This document shows, in pieces, positions 36,408-46,205 of a stretch of 64,000 nt of DNA (positions within the stretch are counted from its first letter, which is position 1; the number at the start of each line of letters is the position of its first letter). Both the position numbers and the translations under genes were made by a program. The stretch comes from an uncultured Brachyspira sp. (lineage in GTDB: Bacteria > Spirochaetota > Brachyspiria > Brachyspirales > Brachyspiraceae): the NCBI RefSeq assembly GCF_944393015.1, contig NZ_CALXYQ010000007.1:1-64000 (forward strand). Direction: 5' to 3'. Under the pieces are notes generated by a model, which had not been told where the DNA came from, did not search any database, and saw nothing but the letters and a program-made list of their open reading frames with translations.

Positions 36408-38006
36408 TTATTCTATATAACAGTAATTAAATTTATGTTTTCCTAAAGCATTATACACAACATTTTTTAATTTAGGACTAACCATCAAAGTATATGATCT
36501 ATGATAAAGCGGAATAAAAGGCATATCATCAATCAATAATTTTTCTGCATCCATCATATACTTCATTCTAACAGCAGGATCAGCAGTTTTTCTGGCATTG
36601 TTAACTAAAGTGTTGTAAGCAGCGTTATCGTATAAACCATAGTTGAATGTATTGCCTTTCACCATAATCTCAAGCATAGTCATAGGGTCTCTATAATCTG
36701 CATTCCAAGCCATAGAACCTATATCAAAGTTTCTTTCTAATAAATATTGAAGAACTAAAGGATATTCATCATTCTTTAATGTTACATCTATATTTAAATT
36801 AGATTTCCACATCTGCTGTATAGCTTCTGCAACTATTATATGAAGTCCAGGAGAAACTCTTATTTCTAATACAGGGAAACCCTCTCCGTTAGGATATCCA
36901 GCTTCAGCCATTAAAGCCTTAGCCTTTTCTACATTTGATGTATAATTATCAGTATCTATAAGTATTCCTGCTTCTTCTCTATAAGGACCATTAATACCAT
37001 CCATAGAAGGAGGAACAAAACCCTGAGCTGCTGCCTGTCCGCCCATAGTTACATTTGATACTAAATAATTTCTGTCAATTGCTAAAGATAAAGCCTGTCT
37101 TACTCTTTTATCTTTCAAAGCATTGTTTGTAATATTAAGAGATAAATAGAAAGTACCTACTCCGTCCTTAAGAGCAATATAATTTTCTGCTTTTAATTTT
37201 TCTATTTCACTAGAAGGCGGTTCTAATGCTGAAAAATGTATAGTACCTCCTCTAATTCCAGCAATAGCTGTATTAGGATCAGCCATAGAAATGAATTTTA
37301 ATTTCTTAGCAACTGTTTCATCATTATAATAATTAGTTCTAGCTTCAAAAGTGATGTACTCATCCATTACTCTTTCAGTCATTTGATAAGGACCATTACA
37401 TATATAAGTTTCAGGTGATAAAGTCCAATCATCGCCATACTGTTCTATAATATCCTTTCTTACAGGTGCAAAAACTGAAACTGTAGTCATAAACTCCAAG
37501 AAATAAGCAGCAGGATCAACAAGCTCTACTTGAAAAGTATGATCATCTATAGCTTTTACACCAAGTTCATTATAATCCATATTACCGGCATTAATCTCTT
37601 TAGCATTTTTTATTATTTCTAATAAAGAAGCATACTGTGCAGCAACATCAGGATTAACAACTCTTTTCCAGCTGTATTCAAAATCATATGCTGTTACAGG
37701 TTTACCGTCAGACCATAATGCATTAGTTCTTATATGAAAAGTATATGTTTTTCCGTCCTCTGATATATCCCAGCTTTCTGCCATACCGCCTGTAAGTTTT
37801 CCGTCAGCTCCTATTTTTGTTAAACTTTCAAATGGATGATACAACATAGCAGAAACAACATTCAAACTATTTAAACTAGGGTCTATAGTTCTAGGTTCTG
37901 CCCCCATATTAATTACTATAGCATCATTATTATTTCCTCCGCTTCCGCCGCATGACAGAATAAATAATGAAGCAGCCATCAAAAATACAGTCATTATTTT
38001 TTTCAT
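36408..38006 (-). CDS. Oligopeptide-binding lipoprotein (OppA-type), second of a pair
   Basis: 532-aa SBP_bac_5 lipoprotein, lipobox FILSC (Cys about 19). Family blocks: MGAEPRTIDPSLN, FHIRTNALWSDGKPVTAYDFEYSWKR, DKRVRQALSLAIDRNYLV and YNDAAYNTLV-like C-terminal segments. It follows the 38028 gene by 21 nt in the same direction and is strongly similar to it, so the pair probably arose by tandem duplication and is co-transcribed. Different peptide specificities are likely but cannot be read from the sequence. Confidence 0.93.
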   Translation of the reverse strand: MKKIMTVFLMAASLFILSCGGSGGNNNDAIVINMGAEPRTIDPSLNSLNVVSAMLYHPFESLTKIGADGKLTGGMAESWDISEDGKTYTFHIRTNALWSDGKPVTAYDFEYSWKRVVNPDVAAQYASLLEIIKNAKEINAGNMDYNELGVKAIDDHTFQVELVDPAAYFLEFMTTVSVFAPVRKDIIEQYGDDWTLSPETYICNGPYQMTERVMDEYITFEARTNYYNDETVAKKLKFISMADPNTAIAGIRGGTIHFSALEPPSSEIEKLKAENYIALKDGVGTFYLSLNITNNALKDKRVRQALSLAIDRNYLVSNVTMGGQAAAQGFVPPSMDGINGPYREEAGILIDTDNYTSNVEKAKALMAEAGYPNGEGFPVLEIRVSPGLHIIVAEAIQQMWKSNLNIDVTLKNDEYPLVLQYLLERNFDIGSMAWNADYRDPMTMLEIMVKGNTFNYGLYDNAAYNTLVNNARKTADPAVRMKYMMDAEKLLIDDMPFIPLYHRSYTLMVSPKLKNVVYNALGKHKFNYCYIE

Positions 38007-38027
38007 ATTTTTTCTCCTAACATTTTA

Positions 38028-39635
38028 TTATTTAATATATGAATAATTGAATTTATGTCTTCCCAAAGGATTCAATACTACACCCTGCAATTTAGGATTT
38101 TTCATAAAAGAATCTGCTCTATAATATAAAGGTATAATAGGCATTTCTTCCATAAGTATATTTTCAGCTTTAGCCATAGCAGCCATTCTTATTTTATTAT
38201 CTTCAGTTTGTTTTGCTGTTAATAAATTATCATCATATTCTTTATTAGCAAATCCTGTATGATTTACTCCGCCGCCGCTTGTCATAACATCAAGCATAGT
38301 CATAGGATCATTATAATCGCCAGTCCAGCCCATTCTAGCCATTTGATAATCTTTTTCTACCAAAGTTTGAAGTGTTATAGGAAACTCTTCCTGTACTAAA
38401 GATACATTAACATTTAAATTCTCTTTCCACATCTGCTGCAAAGCCTCTCCAACTAATACATAAATACCCGGAGAAACTTTTAATTCTATTACAGGATAAT
38501 TTGCACCGTCAGGATAACCTGCCTCAGCCATTAATGCTTTTGCTTTTTTTACATTATTCTCATAATCATTAACATTTATATATTCTTTATTCTCTTTTCT
38601 AAATGTGCTGTTTAATCCTCTTACTTCAGTAGGAACAAAAGCTCCTGCAGGAACCTGTCCGCCTTTAGTAACATTCTTTACTAAATAGTTTCTGTCTATT
38701 GCAAGAGATAAAGCCTGTCTTACTCTTTTATCTTCAAAAGCCTTATTAGTGATATTTAATTCTATATAATAAGTACCTATAGCATTATTTGCTACTATAT
38801 AACCTTCATTATTCAATTTTTCTATTTCAGCTGAAGGAGGCTCTAATGCAGAAAAATCTATTGTACCGCCTCTTATACCGGCAATAGCAGTATTAGGATC
38901 GCTCATAAGTAAAAAATTAATCTGTTTAGCTATTTGCTTATCAGCATCATAATAATTAGTATTGATATCAAAAACTATTTTCTCATCTATTACCCTTTCT
39001 TTCATCTTATAAGGACCGTTTCCTATATATGTTTCAGGAGTCAAAGTCCATTTATCTCCATATTGTTCTATAATATCTTTTCTAACAGGCATAAATACTA
39101 CTGTAGAAGCTATGAAGTCTATAAAATAAATAGCAGGATTTTCAAGCTGTACTTCAAATGTATAATCATCAATAGCTCTTACTCCTAAACTATTATAATC
39201 CATATTGCCCGCATTAATCTCTTTAGCATTTTTAACTATTTCCATCATATATGAATATTCAGCTGCAGTATTTGGATCAACAGCCCTTTTCCAAGAATAC
39301 TCGAAATCTTGTGCTGTTACAGGTTTGCCGTCAGACCATTTTGCATTCTTTCTTATATGGAATGTATATACCAAACCATCATCTGATATTTCCCAAGTTT
39401 CTGCCATACCTGGTCTTACATTATTATTTGAATCTATCTTTGTTAAACCTTCAAAAGCATGAAGTATATAAGATGATACAACATTAATAGAATTTAATGT
39501 AGGATCCATAGTCTTAGGTTCAGGTCCCAAATTTATAGATATAGATGGGACTGATTCAGTATTTGTTTCTGATTTTTTATTGCATGATATTATAACCAAA
39601 AACATCATTAAAAAAACAATCAATATTCTTTTCAT
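38028..39635 (-). CDS. Oligopeptide-binding lipoprotein (OppA-type), first of a pair
   Basis: 535-aa SBP_bac_5 lipoprotein, lipobox VIISC (Cys about 18). Blocks LGPEPKTMDPTLN, FHIRKNAKWSDGKPVTAQDFEYSWKR, EDKRVRQALSLAIDRNYLV and RMGWTGDYNDPMTM match its neighbours. First gene of the pair; the transporter core (OppBCDF) is not in the window, so these binding proteins must work with a permease encoded elsewhere. Confidence 0.93.
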   Translation of the reverse strand: MKRILIVFLMMFLVIISCNKKSETNTESVPSISINLGPEPKTMDPTLNSINVVSSYILHAFEGLTKIDSNNNVRPGMAETWEISDDGLVYTFHIRKNAKWSDGKPVTAQDFEYSWKRAVDPNTAAEYSYMMEIVKNAKEINAGNMDYNSLGVRAIDDYTFEVQLENPAIYFIDFIASTVVFMPVRKDIIEQYGDKWTLTPETYIGNGPYKMKERVIDEKIVFDINTNYYDADKQIAKQINFLLMSDPNTAIAGIRGGTIDFSALEPPSAEIEKLNNEGYIVANNAIGTYYIELNITNKAFEDKRVRQALSLAIDRNYLVKNVTKGGQVPAGAFVPTEVRGLNSTFRKENKEYINVNDYENNVKKAKALMAEAGYPDGANYPVIELKVSPGIYVLVGEALQQMWKENLNVNVSLVQEEFPITLQTLVEKDYQMARMGWTGDYNDPMTMLDVMTSGGGVNHTGFANKEYDDNLLTAKQTEDNKIRMAAMAKAENILMEEMPIIPLYYRADSFMKNPKLQGVVLNPLGRHKFNYSYIK

Positions 39636-39733
39636 AATAAGCCCTTAAATATATTATATAAATTTTATTCATGTTATATCATAAACTTCATAATGTCAAT
39701 AAAAAACTTCTTTATATAGTAATATTTTTTATA

Positions 39734-39762
39734 TTGACAAAATCAATAATATAAAATATTAT
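39734..39762 (+). promoter_or_regulatory. Sigma-70 promoter of the DUF3298 lipoprotein gene
   Basis: TTGACA (39734-39739), 17-nt spacer, TATTAT (39757-39762), about 35 nt before ATG 39798. Confidence 0.7.
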
Positions 39763-39797
39763 GTTTACTAACTTTTTTTAATTTTGGGAAAACAATT

Positions 39798-41051
39798 ATG
39801 ATTAGAAATATTCTCGCATTATCTTTTATACTTTTAATAATATCATGTTCAAATAATAAAAATAATAACAATAATCAAACCAATACTAATGCAATAGAAA
39901 CTCAAACCAATGAAACAAAAACAAATGAATTAAAACAAGCCGAAGAATCAAACAATAATAATACAAAAAATGATACTTCTTATACGCAAAAAAATATAGA
40001 ATGGATATCTCATCACTATTATATGAAAAATGATAAAGGAGATTTCTTTTCTGTATATTTAAATGACAGATGGCCTGATTATATAAATAGCGATTCTGAA
40101 TTAATGCCTAATTATGAAAAAATAAAGGCAGCTTTTAATTATAAAAATTTAAATGATATATATCAATTCTATGATAAAAACAGCATTCTTGATATAACAA
40201 ATAATAAAATATATGCAGAAGCTGAAAACGGCGACAGTATAGAAAGTACATATTCAAATATTACATCATTTAAAATGACTTCCAAATCATTAAATAGTTC
40301 ATCAAAAAATATAAATACAACTTCATTATTAAAAGCAGCAGTATATAACTATGCATATTCAGATGTTTCTGAAACTAATGAATATGGAAGTGCATCAACA
40401 TTCTCATATAAAGATTCTATATTTTTGCTTATACCTGATGACACTAACAAATTAGAAGTATATAATAAAATTTCTTTTGACATAAATGAAGGTTTCAATT
40501 TAAATAATATAAAAAGAAATGAAAATCTAGAATTTGAGGATAAAAAGGGAAGCATATCAAAATTATTTGAAAATAATATGAGTGATTTTTATAATGAATG
40601 GATAACAAATTCAACCTACAGCTATGAATCAAGTGAATCTATCAACATAACTTATTTTAATGATAAAACTATATCTATAAGAAGAACTTCAACACTATAT
40701 TTAGGCGGAGCACATGGAGTGTATAATAATTATAATTTAGTATATTCATTGGAAACAGGTGAAAAAATAGAAGTTACTGATCTGATAAAAAATTTTGATG
40801 ATAGTGAATTAAGAAGCATTATGAGAGATAAACTTTTATCGATAGAAGATAGAGATGAAGAAAGTTACTTAGTCCCTTTAGATGAAATAACTTTAGCTGA
40901 TACATCTTTTTACATTTATGCTGACGGAATACATTTCGTATGGCCTATATATACTATAACAGCTTATGTTTATGGTGAAACAGAAATAGTTTTTGACTTT
41001 GATGAAATTAGACCGTTCATAAAAGATGAATATTTATACATAATAGAATAA
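39798..41051 (+). CDS. DUF3298 (RsiV-like) lipoprotein
   Basis: 417-aa lipoprotein: lipobox LIISC (Cys about 17), an Asn/Thr-rich linker (about 18-60), and a C-terminal DUF3298 domain recognised by TLYLGGAHGVYNNYNLVYSLETGEKIEVTDLI (from about 305). In RsiV-type proteins this domain faces outward and can bind lysozyme; here there is no anti-sigma part and no sigma gene beside it, so only an envelope role is inferred. A consensus promoter precedes it and GGGAAAACAATT leads to the ATG. Confidence 0.78.
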   Translation: MIRNILALSFILLIISCSNNKNNNNNQTNTNAIETQTNETKTNELKQAEESNNNNTKNDTSYTQKNIEWISHHYYMKNDKGDFFSVYLNDRWPDYINSDSELMPNYEKIKAAFNYKNLNDIYQFYDKNSILDITNNKIYAEAENGDSIESTYSNITSFKMTSKSLNSSSKNINTTSLLKAAVYNYAYSDVSETNEYGSASTFSYKDSIFLLIPDDTNKLEVYNKISFDINEGFNLNNIKRNENLEFEDKKGSISKLFENNMSDFYNEWITNSTYSYESSESINITYFNDKTISIRRTSTLYLGGAHGVYNNYNLVYSLETGEKIEVTDLIKNFDDSELRSIMRDKLLSIEDRDEESYLVPLDEITLADTSFYIYADGIHFVWPIYTITAYVYGETEIVFDFDEIRPFIKDEYLYIIE

Positions 41052-41540
41052 TTTTTTATTATTGCTAGCGATAAATTTATTATTACTAATAAAAATTTGT
41101 TCACTTGCTATGCAAAGGCTCTGTCAAGTAAACTAGCCAGAGTCTCACAATTTTTATTTTAAATATTGTTAGAGAACAATTTCCTTCGTCAGTTATCAGC
41201 TGCTCGTTTATCACTTTAAAACTTATAATATTACTAATATTTAATTTTTTATTATTGCTAATAAAAATATTATAGAATACAAAATAAATAAAATACAAAA
41301 AGCGATCCGAAGCCTTTCCCTCATAAACACATGTATGTAGATTAATCTATTAGGTTAAGCCTTTATGGTTAGATGAGCATAGCAATAATTTATATAAAAA
41401 AACAGTAGAGAAAATGGGATGACAAGTGTAAATATTACAAAATGTATAAAATTAATTTACTGTTAACATTAAAAATTAAGGCTAATATTTCCGAAGATAT
41501 ATAATAAGAAATATAAAAATACATATAACAGAAGAAGACT
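41052..41540. other. 489-bp intergenic region, no gene recognised
   Basis: Between two plus-strand genes. 41125-41160 holds a CTCTGTCAAG...CAGAGTC hairpin and 41300-41400 is relatively G+C-richer (GCGATCCGAAGCC, GGTTAAGCC), but I could not fold it into tRNA, tmRNA, 6S, SRP or RNase P RNA. An RNA gene is possible but unsupported. No family A or B copy. Confidence 0.4.
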
Positions 41541-42692
41541 ATGGCTATAATAGAATTTAATATACCAACAAAAATAACATTCGGAGTTGATTCTCTTGAC
41601 TGCTTACCAGATACAATAAAGAAATACGGCGGAAGAACTGTATTGGTTACAGATGGAGCATCATTCAATCAAACCGGATTAATAGATCAAATAGTAAATA
41701 AACTTAATGACAGTTTTATCAATGTAATGGTTTATTCTGATATAAATTCTACAAGCACAAGCGATGCTGCAGATATCATTGCAAATTTGGTAAGATACAG
41801 CAGAGCAGAATCCATAGTAGCAGTAGGAGGATTCAAAATACAAAATACTGCTAAAGGAGCTGCAATTGTAGTAACAAACAGCGGCGAGGCTTCAGATTAT
41901 ATCAATGGACAGCCTGTATACCATAAACCTTTGCCTATTATAGCAGTGCCTACAATATTAGGTTCTTTATCTGAAATATCTACTGGAATGTGTCTTTATG
42001 ATAAATATGAAGAAGTAAATAAACAGAATAGCGAATCTAATGTATATGCTTCAAATTGTATCATAGACCCTACTTTATATGCAACAGTGCCTGTTAAATA
42101 TACTATAAGCAGTGCTCTATCAGTATTTGCATTATCATTCGACATATATATGAGCAATACTCTTACAAGCATAACAGAGCCTTTAATAGTGCATGCTATG
42201 AAGATAAGTATGCAGGGCTTAAAAAAACTTATAGCTGACAGTAATAATATAGATAATATAACAACTTTAGCAACTGCAAATATGTTATGTGCTACTTCAG
42301 CATGTCATAGCTCTTTAGGTGCTATAAGAGCTTTATCTATTGCTATAAACAGTGTATATGCAGTTAATAAATCTATGGTATGTTCTATATTGCTTCCGCA
42401 TATTATGGAATATTATATTACTGTTGCCCCTAATAAATATGTTGTGCTTTCAAATGTTATAGACGGAATAGATCCTGAAATGACACCTTTTGAAATTGCT
42501 AACCAATCTGCACAGCATATAAAGCAATTCCTTCATAATATAAATTTACCTACAAGACTTAATGAAATAAATATAGACAGAAGTAAATTTGATAAAGTTG
42601 CAGAATTAGCATTAAAATATCCAGGAATGGATCAGCTTCCTAGAACTATGAATTTTGATTCAATAATGACAATATTGGATCAGGCTTATTAA
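41541..42692 (+). CDS. Iron-containing alcohol dehydrogenase homologue lacking metal ligands
   Basis: 383-aa member of the Fe-ADH/DHQS-like fold. The start (IEFNIPTKITFGVDSLDCLP), TVLVTDG and LLPHIMEYY are typical. However the cofactor loop GGGS is GGFK (96-99), the PTTAGTGSE-type motif is PTILGSLSE (137-145), and aligning with FucO-type enzymes puts Ser194, Leu198, Arg263 and Lys277 where the metal ligands Asp, His, His and His should be. It is therefore probably a pseudoenzyme or has changed chemistry. The frame is full length and undamaged, so it appears to be maintained. It overlaps the convergent RNase H-like gene by 4 nt at their stops. Confidence 0.8.
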   Translation: MAIIEFNIPTKITFGVDSLDCLPDTIKKYGGRTVLVTDGASFNQTGLIDQIVNKLNDSFINVMVYSDINSTSTSDAADIIANLVRYSRAESIVAVGGFKIQNTAKGAAIVVTNSGEASDYINGQPVYHKPLPIIAVPTILGSLSEISTGMCLYDKYEEVNKQNSESNVYASNCIIDPTLYATVPVKYTISSALSVFALSFDIYMSNTLTSITEPLIVHAMKISMQGLKKLIADSNNIDNITTLATANMLCATSACHSSLGAIRALSIAINSVYAVNKSMVCSILLPHIMEYYITVAPNKYVVLSNVIDGIDPEMTPFEIANQSAQHIKQFLHNINLPTRLNEINIDRSKFDKVAELALKYPGMDQLPRTMNFDSIMTILDQAY

Positions 42693-43552
42693 TCTTCGCT
42701 TTTAGGAGCATATTTATAGGGCTTTTTGTGTAAAGCATCAATCAATTTCTTGTTAGGTTTATAATGATCTACTGAAGGTAAAGTCTTATATTCTAAAAGC
42801 TGACAATTATAACTTTCTGCATATTTGTTATATGCCAAACGAAGCAAATGCTCCAAATTAATAGTATCTAATAAATTATAATGTATCAATGAATCTATAG
42901 CTGTTTCATCTTTAGTATCTTGATAATAATTCCAAAGTAAAACAGCAGTATATCCATTAACTCCTTCCATATCATCACCTCTGGAAATGCCTACATCCTG
43001 CTCTATTTTTTTAAGTCCGCCTGTATATCCTAAATCTTTAAGTACAAAACGCAAATCTATTTGAGCAGATTTTATAGTAGTAGCAAAATATCTCTCCAAA
43101 AATGGTATATCAAAACAAGAACCATTAAAAGTTACAATTATAGAATAATTCTTTATATAATCTAAAAATTCATGCTCATTTCTGCCATGCACAAAAACTT
43201 TCATCTCTTTGCCGTCATAACAGCCTATAACTGTAACATGTGCTTTGGACGGTTTTATGCCCGTAGTTTCTATATCCAAAAATACAGTTTTATCCATAAG
43301 AAGAGGATAAAGTCTATATATTATTGAATCAGGAAATCTCTTTAAAAAATAACTATAATTTTTTGAATTATAATTATAAATAGATTTAGGAAGCTCATTT
43401 TTCAAAGCCTCCCTCATACTGCTAGGCATAGCATAATAATTTATATTATTTAAAGCATCTTCCCAATCAACGGCACCTTCTTGCCATAAAAGACTTTCTT
43501 TTTTAGGGCCTATACCTTCTATATGCTGAAATGTTTTCTTTATTAAATCCAC
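42689..43552 (-). CDS. RNase H-like 3'-5' exonuclease (YprB-type)
   Basis: 287-aa protein with a DEDD-type exonuclease domain (RNase_H_2, as in B. subtilis YprB). FLDIETTG (about 91-98) gives the first Asp/Glu pair, VTFNGSCFDIPFLE the second Asp, and YNLLDTINL the third. A short N-terminal region (HIEGIGPKKESLLWQEG) looks like a helix-hairpin-helix DNA-binding segment. It follows cysS by 22 nt on the same strand. Nucleic acid substrate unknown. Confidence 0.82.
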   Translation of the reverse strand: MDLIKKTFQHIEGIGPKKESLLWQEGAVDWEDALNNINYYAMPSSMREALKNELPKSIYNYNSKNYSYFLKRFPDSIIYRLYPLLMDKTVFLDIETTGIKPSKAHVTVIGCYDGKEMKVFVHGRNEHEFLDYIKNYSIIVTFNGSCFDIPFLERYFATTIKSAQIDLRFVLKDLGYTGGLKKIEQDVGISRGDDMEGVNGYTAVLLWNYYQDTKDETAIDSLIHYNLLDTINLEHLLRLAYNKYAESYNCQLLEYKTLPSVDHYKPNKKLIDALHKKPYKYAPKSED

Positions 43553-43574
43553 ACAATTCCTTTATTTTTTCTAT

Positions 43575-44993
43575 TTATTTTCTTTTCCATTTAACACCCT
43601 GAGGTGTATCCATTATCTCTATTCCCATAGACAATAACTGATTTCTTATCTCATCTGCTTTTTGATAATTCTTCTCTTTCTTAGCGAGAGTTCTTTCTTC
43701 TATTAATTTATTTATCTCATCTTCATTATCCGCTTTTTTATCAGTATCGCCTATATTAAAACAATTTATAATATTGTTTACTCTCTCTATAAATTTTAAT
43801 ATAGCATCTCTTGTACTCACATTAATAGAATCAAAAGATGTATTCACAGTTTTCACCAAAGTAAATAATACGCCAAGTGCCTCTGATATATTTAAATCAT
43901 TATAAATAGAGTCTGAAAACTTTTCATTAGAAACTTCTAACTCTTTTAATAAATTTTCATTAACTTCATTAGATTCGGTATTATTTATATCTTTTAGTCT
44001 GAATATTAAATCATTAACTCTATCAATAGCACTTTGAGATTGTTTAATTCCTTCAATAGTGAAATTTAATTGCTTTCTATAATGAGAGTTAATTAGTGAG
44101 TATCTTATAGCTTCAGGAGAAAGCCCTTTATCAAGCAAATCTCTTAAAGTATAAAAGTTGCCTTTAGACTTTGACATTTTCTCACCATCAACTATTAAAT
44201 GCTCACAATGAAGCCAATAATTAACGAACTTTTCATTGAAAGCAGCTTCATTCTGTGCTATTTCATTTTCATGATGAGGGAATTTATTATCAACTCCTCC
44301 AGTATGTATATCAAAATGCTTTCCTAAATATTTGCAGCTCATAGCAGAACATTCTATATGCCAGCCGGGTCTGCCCTTTCCAAAAGGAGAATCCCAATAA
44401 ACTTCGCCGTCATCTTCTGTATACGCTTTCCAAAGTACAAAGTCGCTTGCATTTTCTTTATCATATTCATCATTAAGAACGCGTCCTGAAGCTCCGTCTA
44501 ATAATTCCTGCTTATCCAAATTAGCCAATTCTCCATATTGAGGGAATGTACTTATCTTGAAATAAACAGAACCATCTGATTCATAAGTATGACCATTCTT
44601 TTTAAGAAGCTCTATAATATCAATCATCTCTTTTATATGATCTGTTGCTGCAGGGTTTACTGTAGCTTTTTTTATTCCTAATGTCTTTATATCTTCAAAA
44701 AATGCTTCTTTATATTTCTTTGTATAATCATTCAAAGATATATGATTTTCTTTAGAATTTTTTATAGTCTTATCATCAACATCAGTTAAATTCATTACAA
44801 GTTTAACATTATATCCGTAATCCTCTAATACTCTTCTAAGTAAGTCGCTGAATATATAAGCTCTAAAATTACCTATATGAGCATAGTTATATACTGTAGG
44901 TCCGCAAGAATACATACCAACTTCATTTGCATTGATAGGTTTGAACACTTCTTTTTCTCTAGTTAGTGAATTGTAAAATAGTATATCTTTCAT
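43575..44993 (-). CDS. cysS: Cysteinyl-tRNA synthetase
   Basis: 472-aa class I synthetase charging tRNA-Cys. CGPTVYNYAHIGN (about 30-42) combines a zinc Cys with the HIGH-type motif; WHIECSAM and HTGGVDNKFPHHENE supply further zinc ligands; KMSKSKGNF is the KMSKS loop. Normal length. First gene of a two-gene unit with the RNase H-like protein. No T-box leader is evident upstream. Confidence 0.96.
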   Translation of the reverse strand: MKDILFYNSLTREKEVFKPINANEVGMYSCGPTVYNYAHIGNFRAYIFSDLLRRVLEDYGYNVKLVMNLTDVDDKTIKNSKENHISLNDYTKKYKEAFFEDIKTLGIKKATVNPAATDHIKEMIDIIELLKKNGHTYESDGSVYFKISTFPQYGELANLDKQELLDGASGRVLNDEYDKENASDFVLWKAYTEDDGEVYWDSPFGKGRPGWHIECSAMSCKYLGKHFDIHTGGVDNKFPHHENEIAQNEAAFNEKFVNYWLHCEHLIVDGEKMSKSKGNFYTLRDLLDKGLSPEAIRYSLINSHYRKQLNFTIEGIKQSQSAIDRVNDLIFRLKDINNTESNEVNENLLKELEVSNEKFSDSIYNDLNISEALGVLFTLVKTVNTSFDSINVSTRDAILKFIERVNNIINCFNIGDTDKKADNEDEINKLIEERTLAKKEKNYQKADEIRNQLLSMGIEIMDTPQGVKWKRK

Positions 44994-45213
44994 ATTAACT
45001 TTTATTCCTTAAAATATAATTAACATTTTACTTAAAAGACTTTATTTGTCAAGGCATATTATTCATTTTTTATTATCATTGTCATGCTCAGATTTGGGGC
45101 CATCTATAGCAAACTACTAAAGTACATATTTACAAATAAAAAATTTAGCGGATGACATAGATTAAAATAAGATTTTTCTATTATAAAATATAAAAAATAA
45201 GTTTATTAATAAT

Positions 45214-45246
45214 AAAAAATCCCCTCTAAAATTTTTTAGAAGGGAC
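45214..45246 (-). terminator. Terminator downstream of the small-protein gene
   Basis: Minus strand: TCCCTTCTAA pairs with TTAGAGGGGA (one G-U), then TTTTTTATT. It lies about 65 nt past the stop of the 33-aa gene. Confidence 0.8.
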
Positions 45247-45311
45247 TATCAAATTTTATTTATAATAAATAAATAAAATAATTTTCTAAATATAATACTT
45301 AAATAATAAAA

Positions 45312-45413
45312 TCAAACTGCCTTGCTTTTTCTTATTACTACAGTAGCCTGCTCCTTATATTTAGATATTAGGCTTTTAAGGTCTTTTTTTACCTTGTCTT
45401 CTGTTTGTGTCAT
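45312..45413 (-). CDS. Small protein, 33 aa
   Basis: Minus strand from ATG 45413 to TGA 45312: MTQTEDKVKKDLKSLISKYK followed by 13 residues ending RKSKAV. It is very basic and probably helical. An unusually strong ribosome binding site (AAGGAGGAAT, 45419-45428) lies 5-6 nt upstream, better than those of most genes here, and the frame is 36 nt after the secreted-protein gene with a terminator behind. I do not recognise it. The ribosome binding site and position are the main support. Confidence 0.7.
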   Translation of the reverse strand: MTQTEDKVKKDLKSLISKYKEQATVVIRKSKAV

Positions 45414-45449
45414 TATTTAATTCCTCCTTGAATAATGAATAATGTTTTT

Positions 45450-46025
45450 TTAGAAGCTGCCGTCTCTCCAAACTTTAAAGTCCGGATAGTCCAATTTCTT
45501 GGATTTATCTTCATACCATTTGCATACAGCTGCTGACATATTAATAACATAAAAATTAAATTCTGTCTTCCAACCGTCATTTTTAAATTCAGCAAATGAT
45601 GGTATAAATTTATTATTAATAGAATTATATATATTATTCTGTGCTGATTCTGTAGGAATATTATTATCTTTGATAGCTATTCTCAATATTAAATGTATAG
45701 ACATGCATGATAAAGTAGATGTAATTCTGCTGTATTCATTGAACATTTCATCTCTTGTATAATTTGCTGCTAAAGTGTCCATCCATAATTTAATTATACT
45801 TCCTAATGCCTCTAATTGATCAGGTGTAGCATTTTTATTCATAATAATAGAAGCATAATTTTCTGCCAATTCCTGAAATGTCATAGTAGAATTTTCATCA
45901 GATATTGATATATCTGCAACATCTTCTATTTGCATAGATTTTACCATAGAAGCTGCATTATCCTGACTATAGGCATTAATAGATATAAAAATAAATAAAA
46001 CTAATAATAAATAGATTTTTTTCAT
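45450..46025 (-). CDS. Secreted hypothetical protein
   Basis: 191-aa protein with a signal peptide ending near NAYSQ and no lipobox, so probably periplasmic. The mature part is mainly helical, with TMTFQELAENYASIIM and DEMFNEYSRITSTLSCMSIHL. Not recognised. It probably forms a transcript with the 33-aa gene 36 nt downstream. Confidence 0.72.
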   Translation of the reverse strand: MKKIYLLLVLFIFISINAYSQDNAASMVKSMQIEDVADISISDENSTMTFQELAENYASIIMNKNATPDQLEALGSIIKLWMDTLAANYTRDEMFNEYSRITSTLSCMSIHLILRIAIKDNNIPTESAQNNIYNSINNKFIPSFAEFKNDGWKTEFNFYVINMSAAVCKWYEDKSKKLDYPDFKVWRDGSF

Positions 46026-46145
46026 AAAATATATTCCATTATAATTTTGTTTTATTTATTATCGTCATCAATTGATTTGACAATACATTTATTTTTCTTA
46101 TTTATTTTTTAATAGAAATCAATAAAATTTGATTATACTAAAAAT

Positions 46146-46180
46146 AAAAAAGGCCTGCCATTATAAGCAAGCCTTTTAAT
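46146..46180 (-). terminator. Terminator of the DUF2723 gene
   Basis: Minus strand: AAAAGGCTTGC, loop TTATAAT, GGCAGGCCTTTT, then TTATTTT. Confidence 0.88.
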
Positions 46181-46205
46181 TTTTTATATTATATTATATT
46201 ATAAA

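Noticed and set aside
41101-41400. Possible tmRNA, SRP RNA or RNase P RNA between 41052 and 41540
   Set aside because: Slightly higher G+C and one hairpin, but none of the conserved core motifs of these RNAs could be found on either strand.
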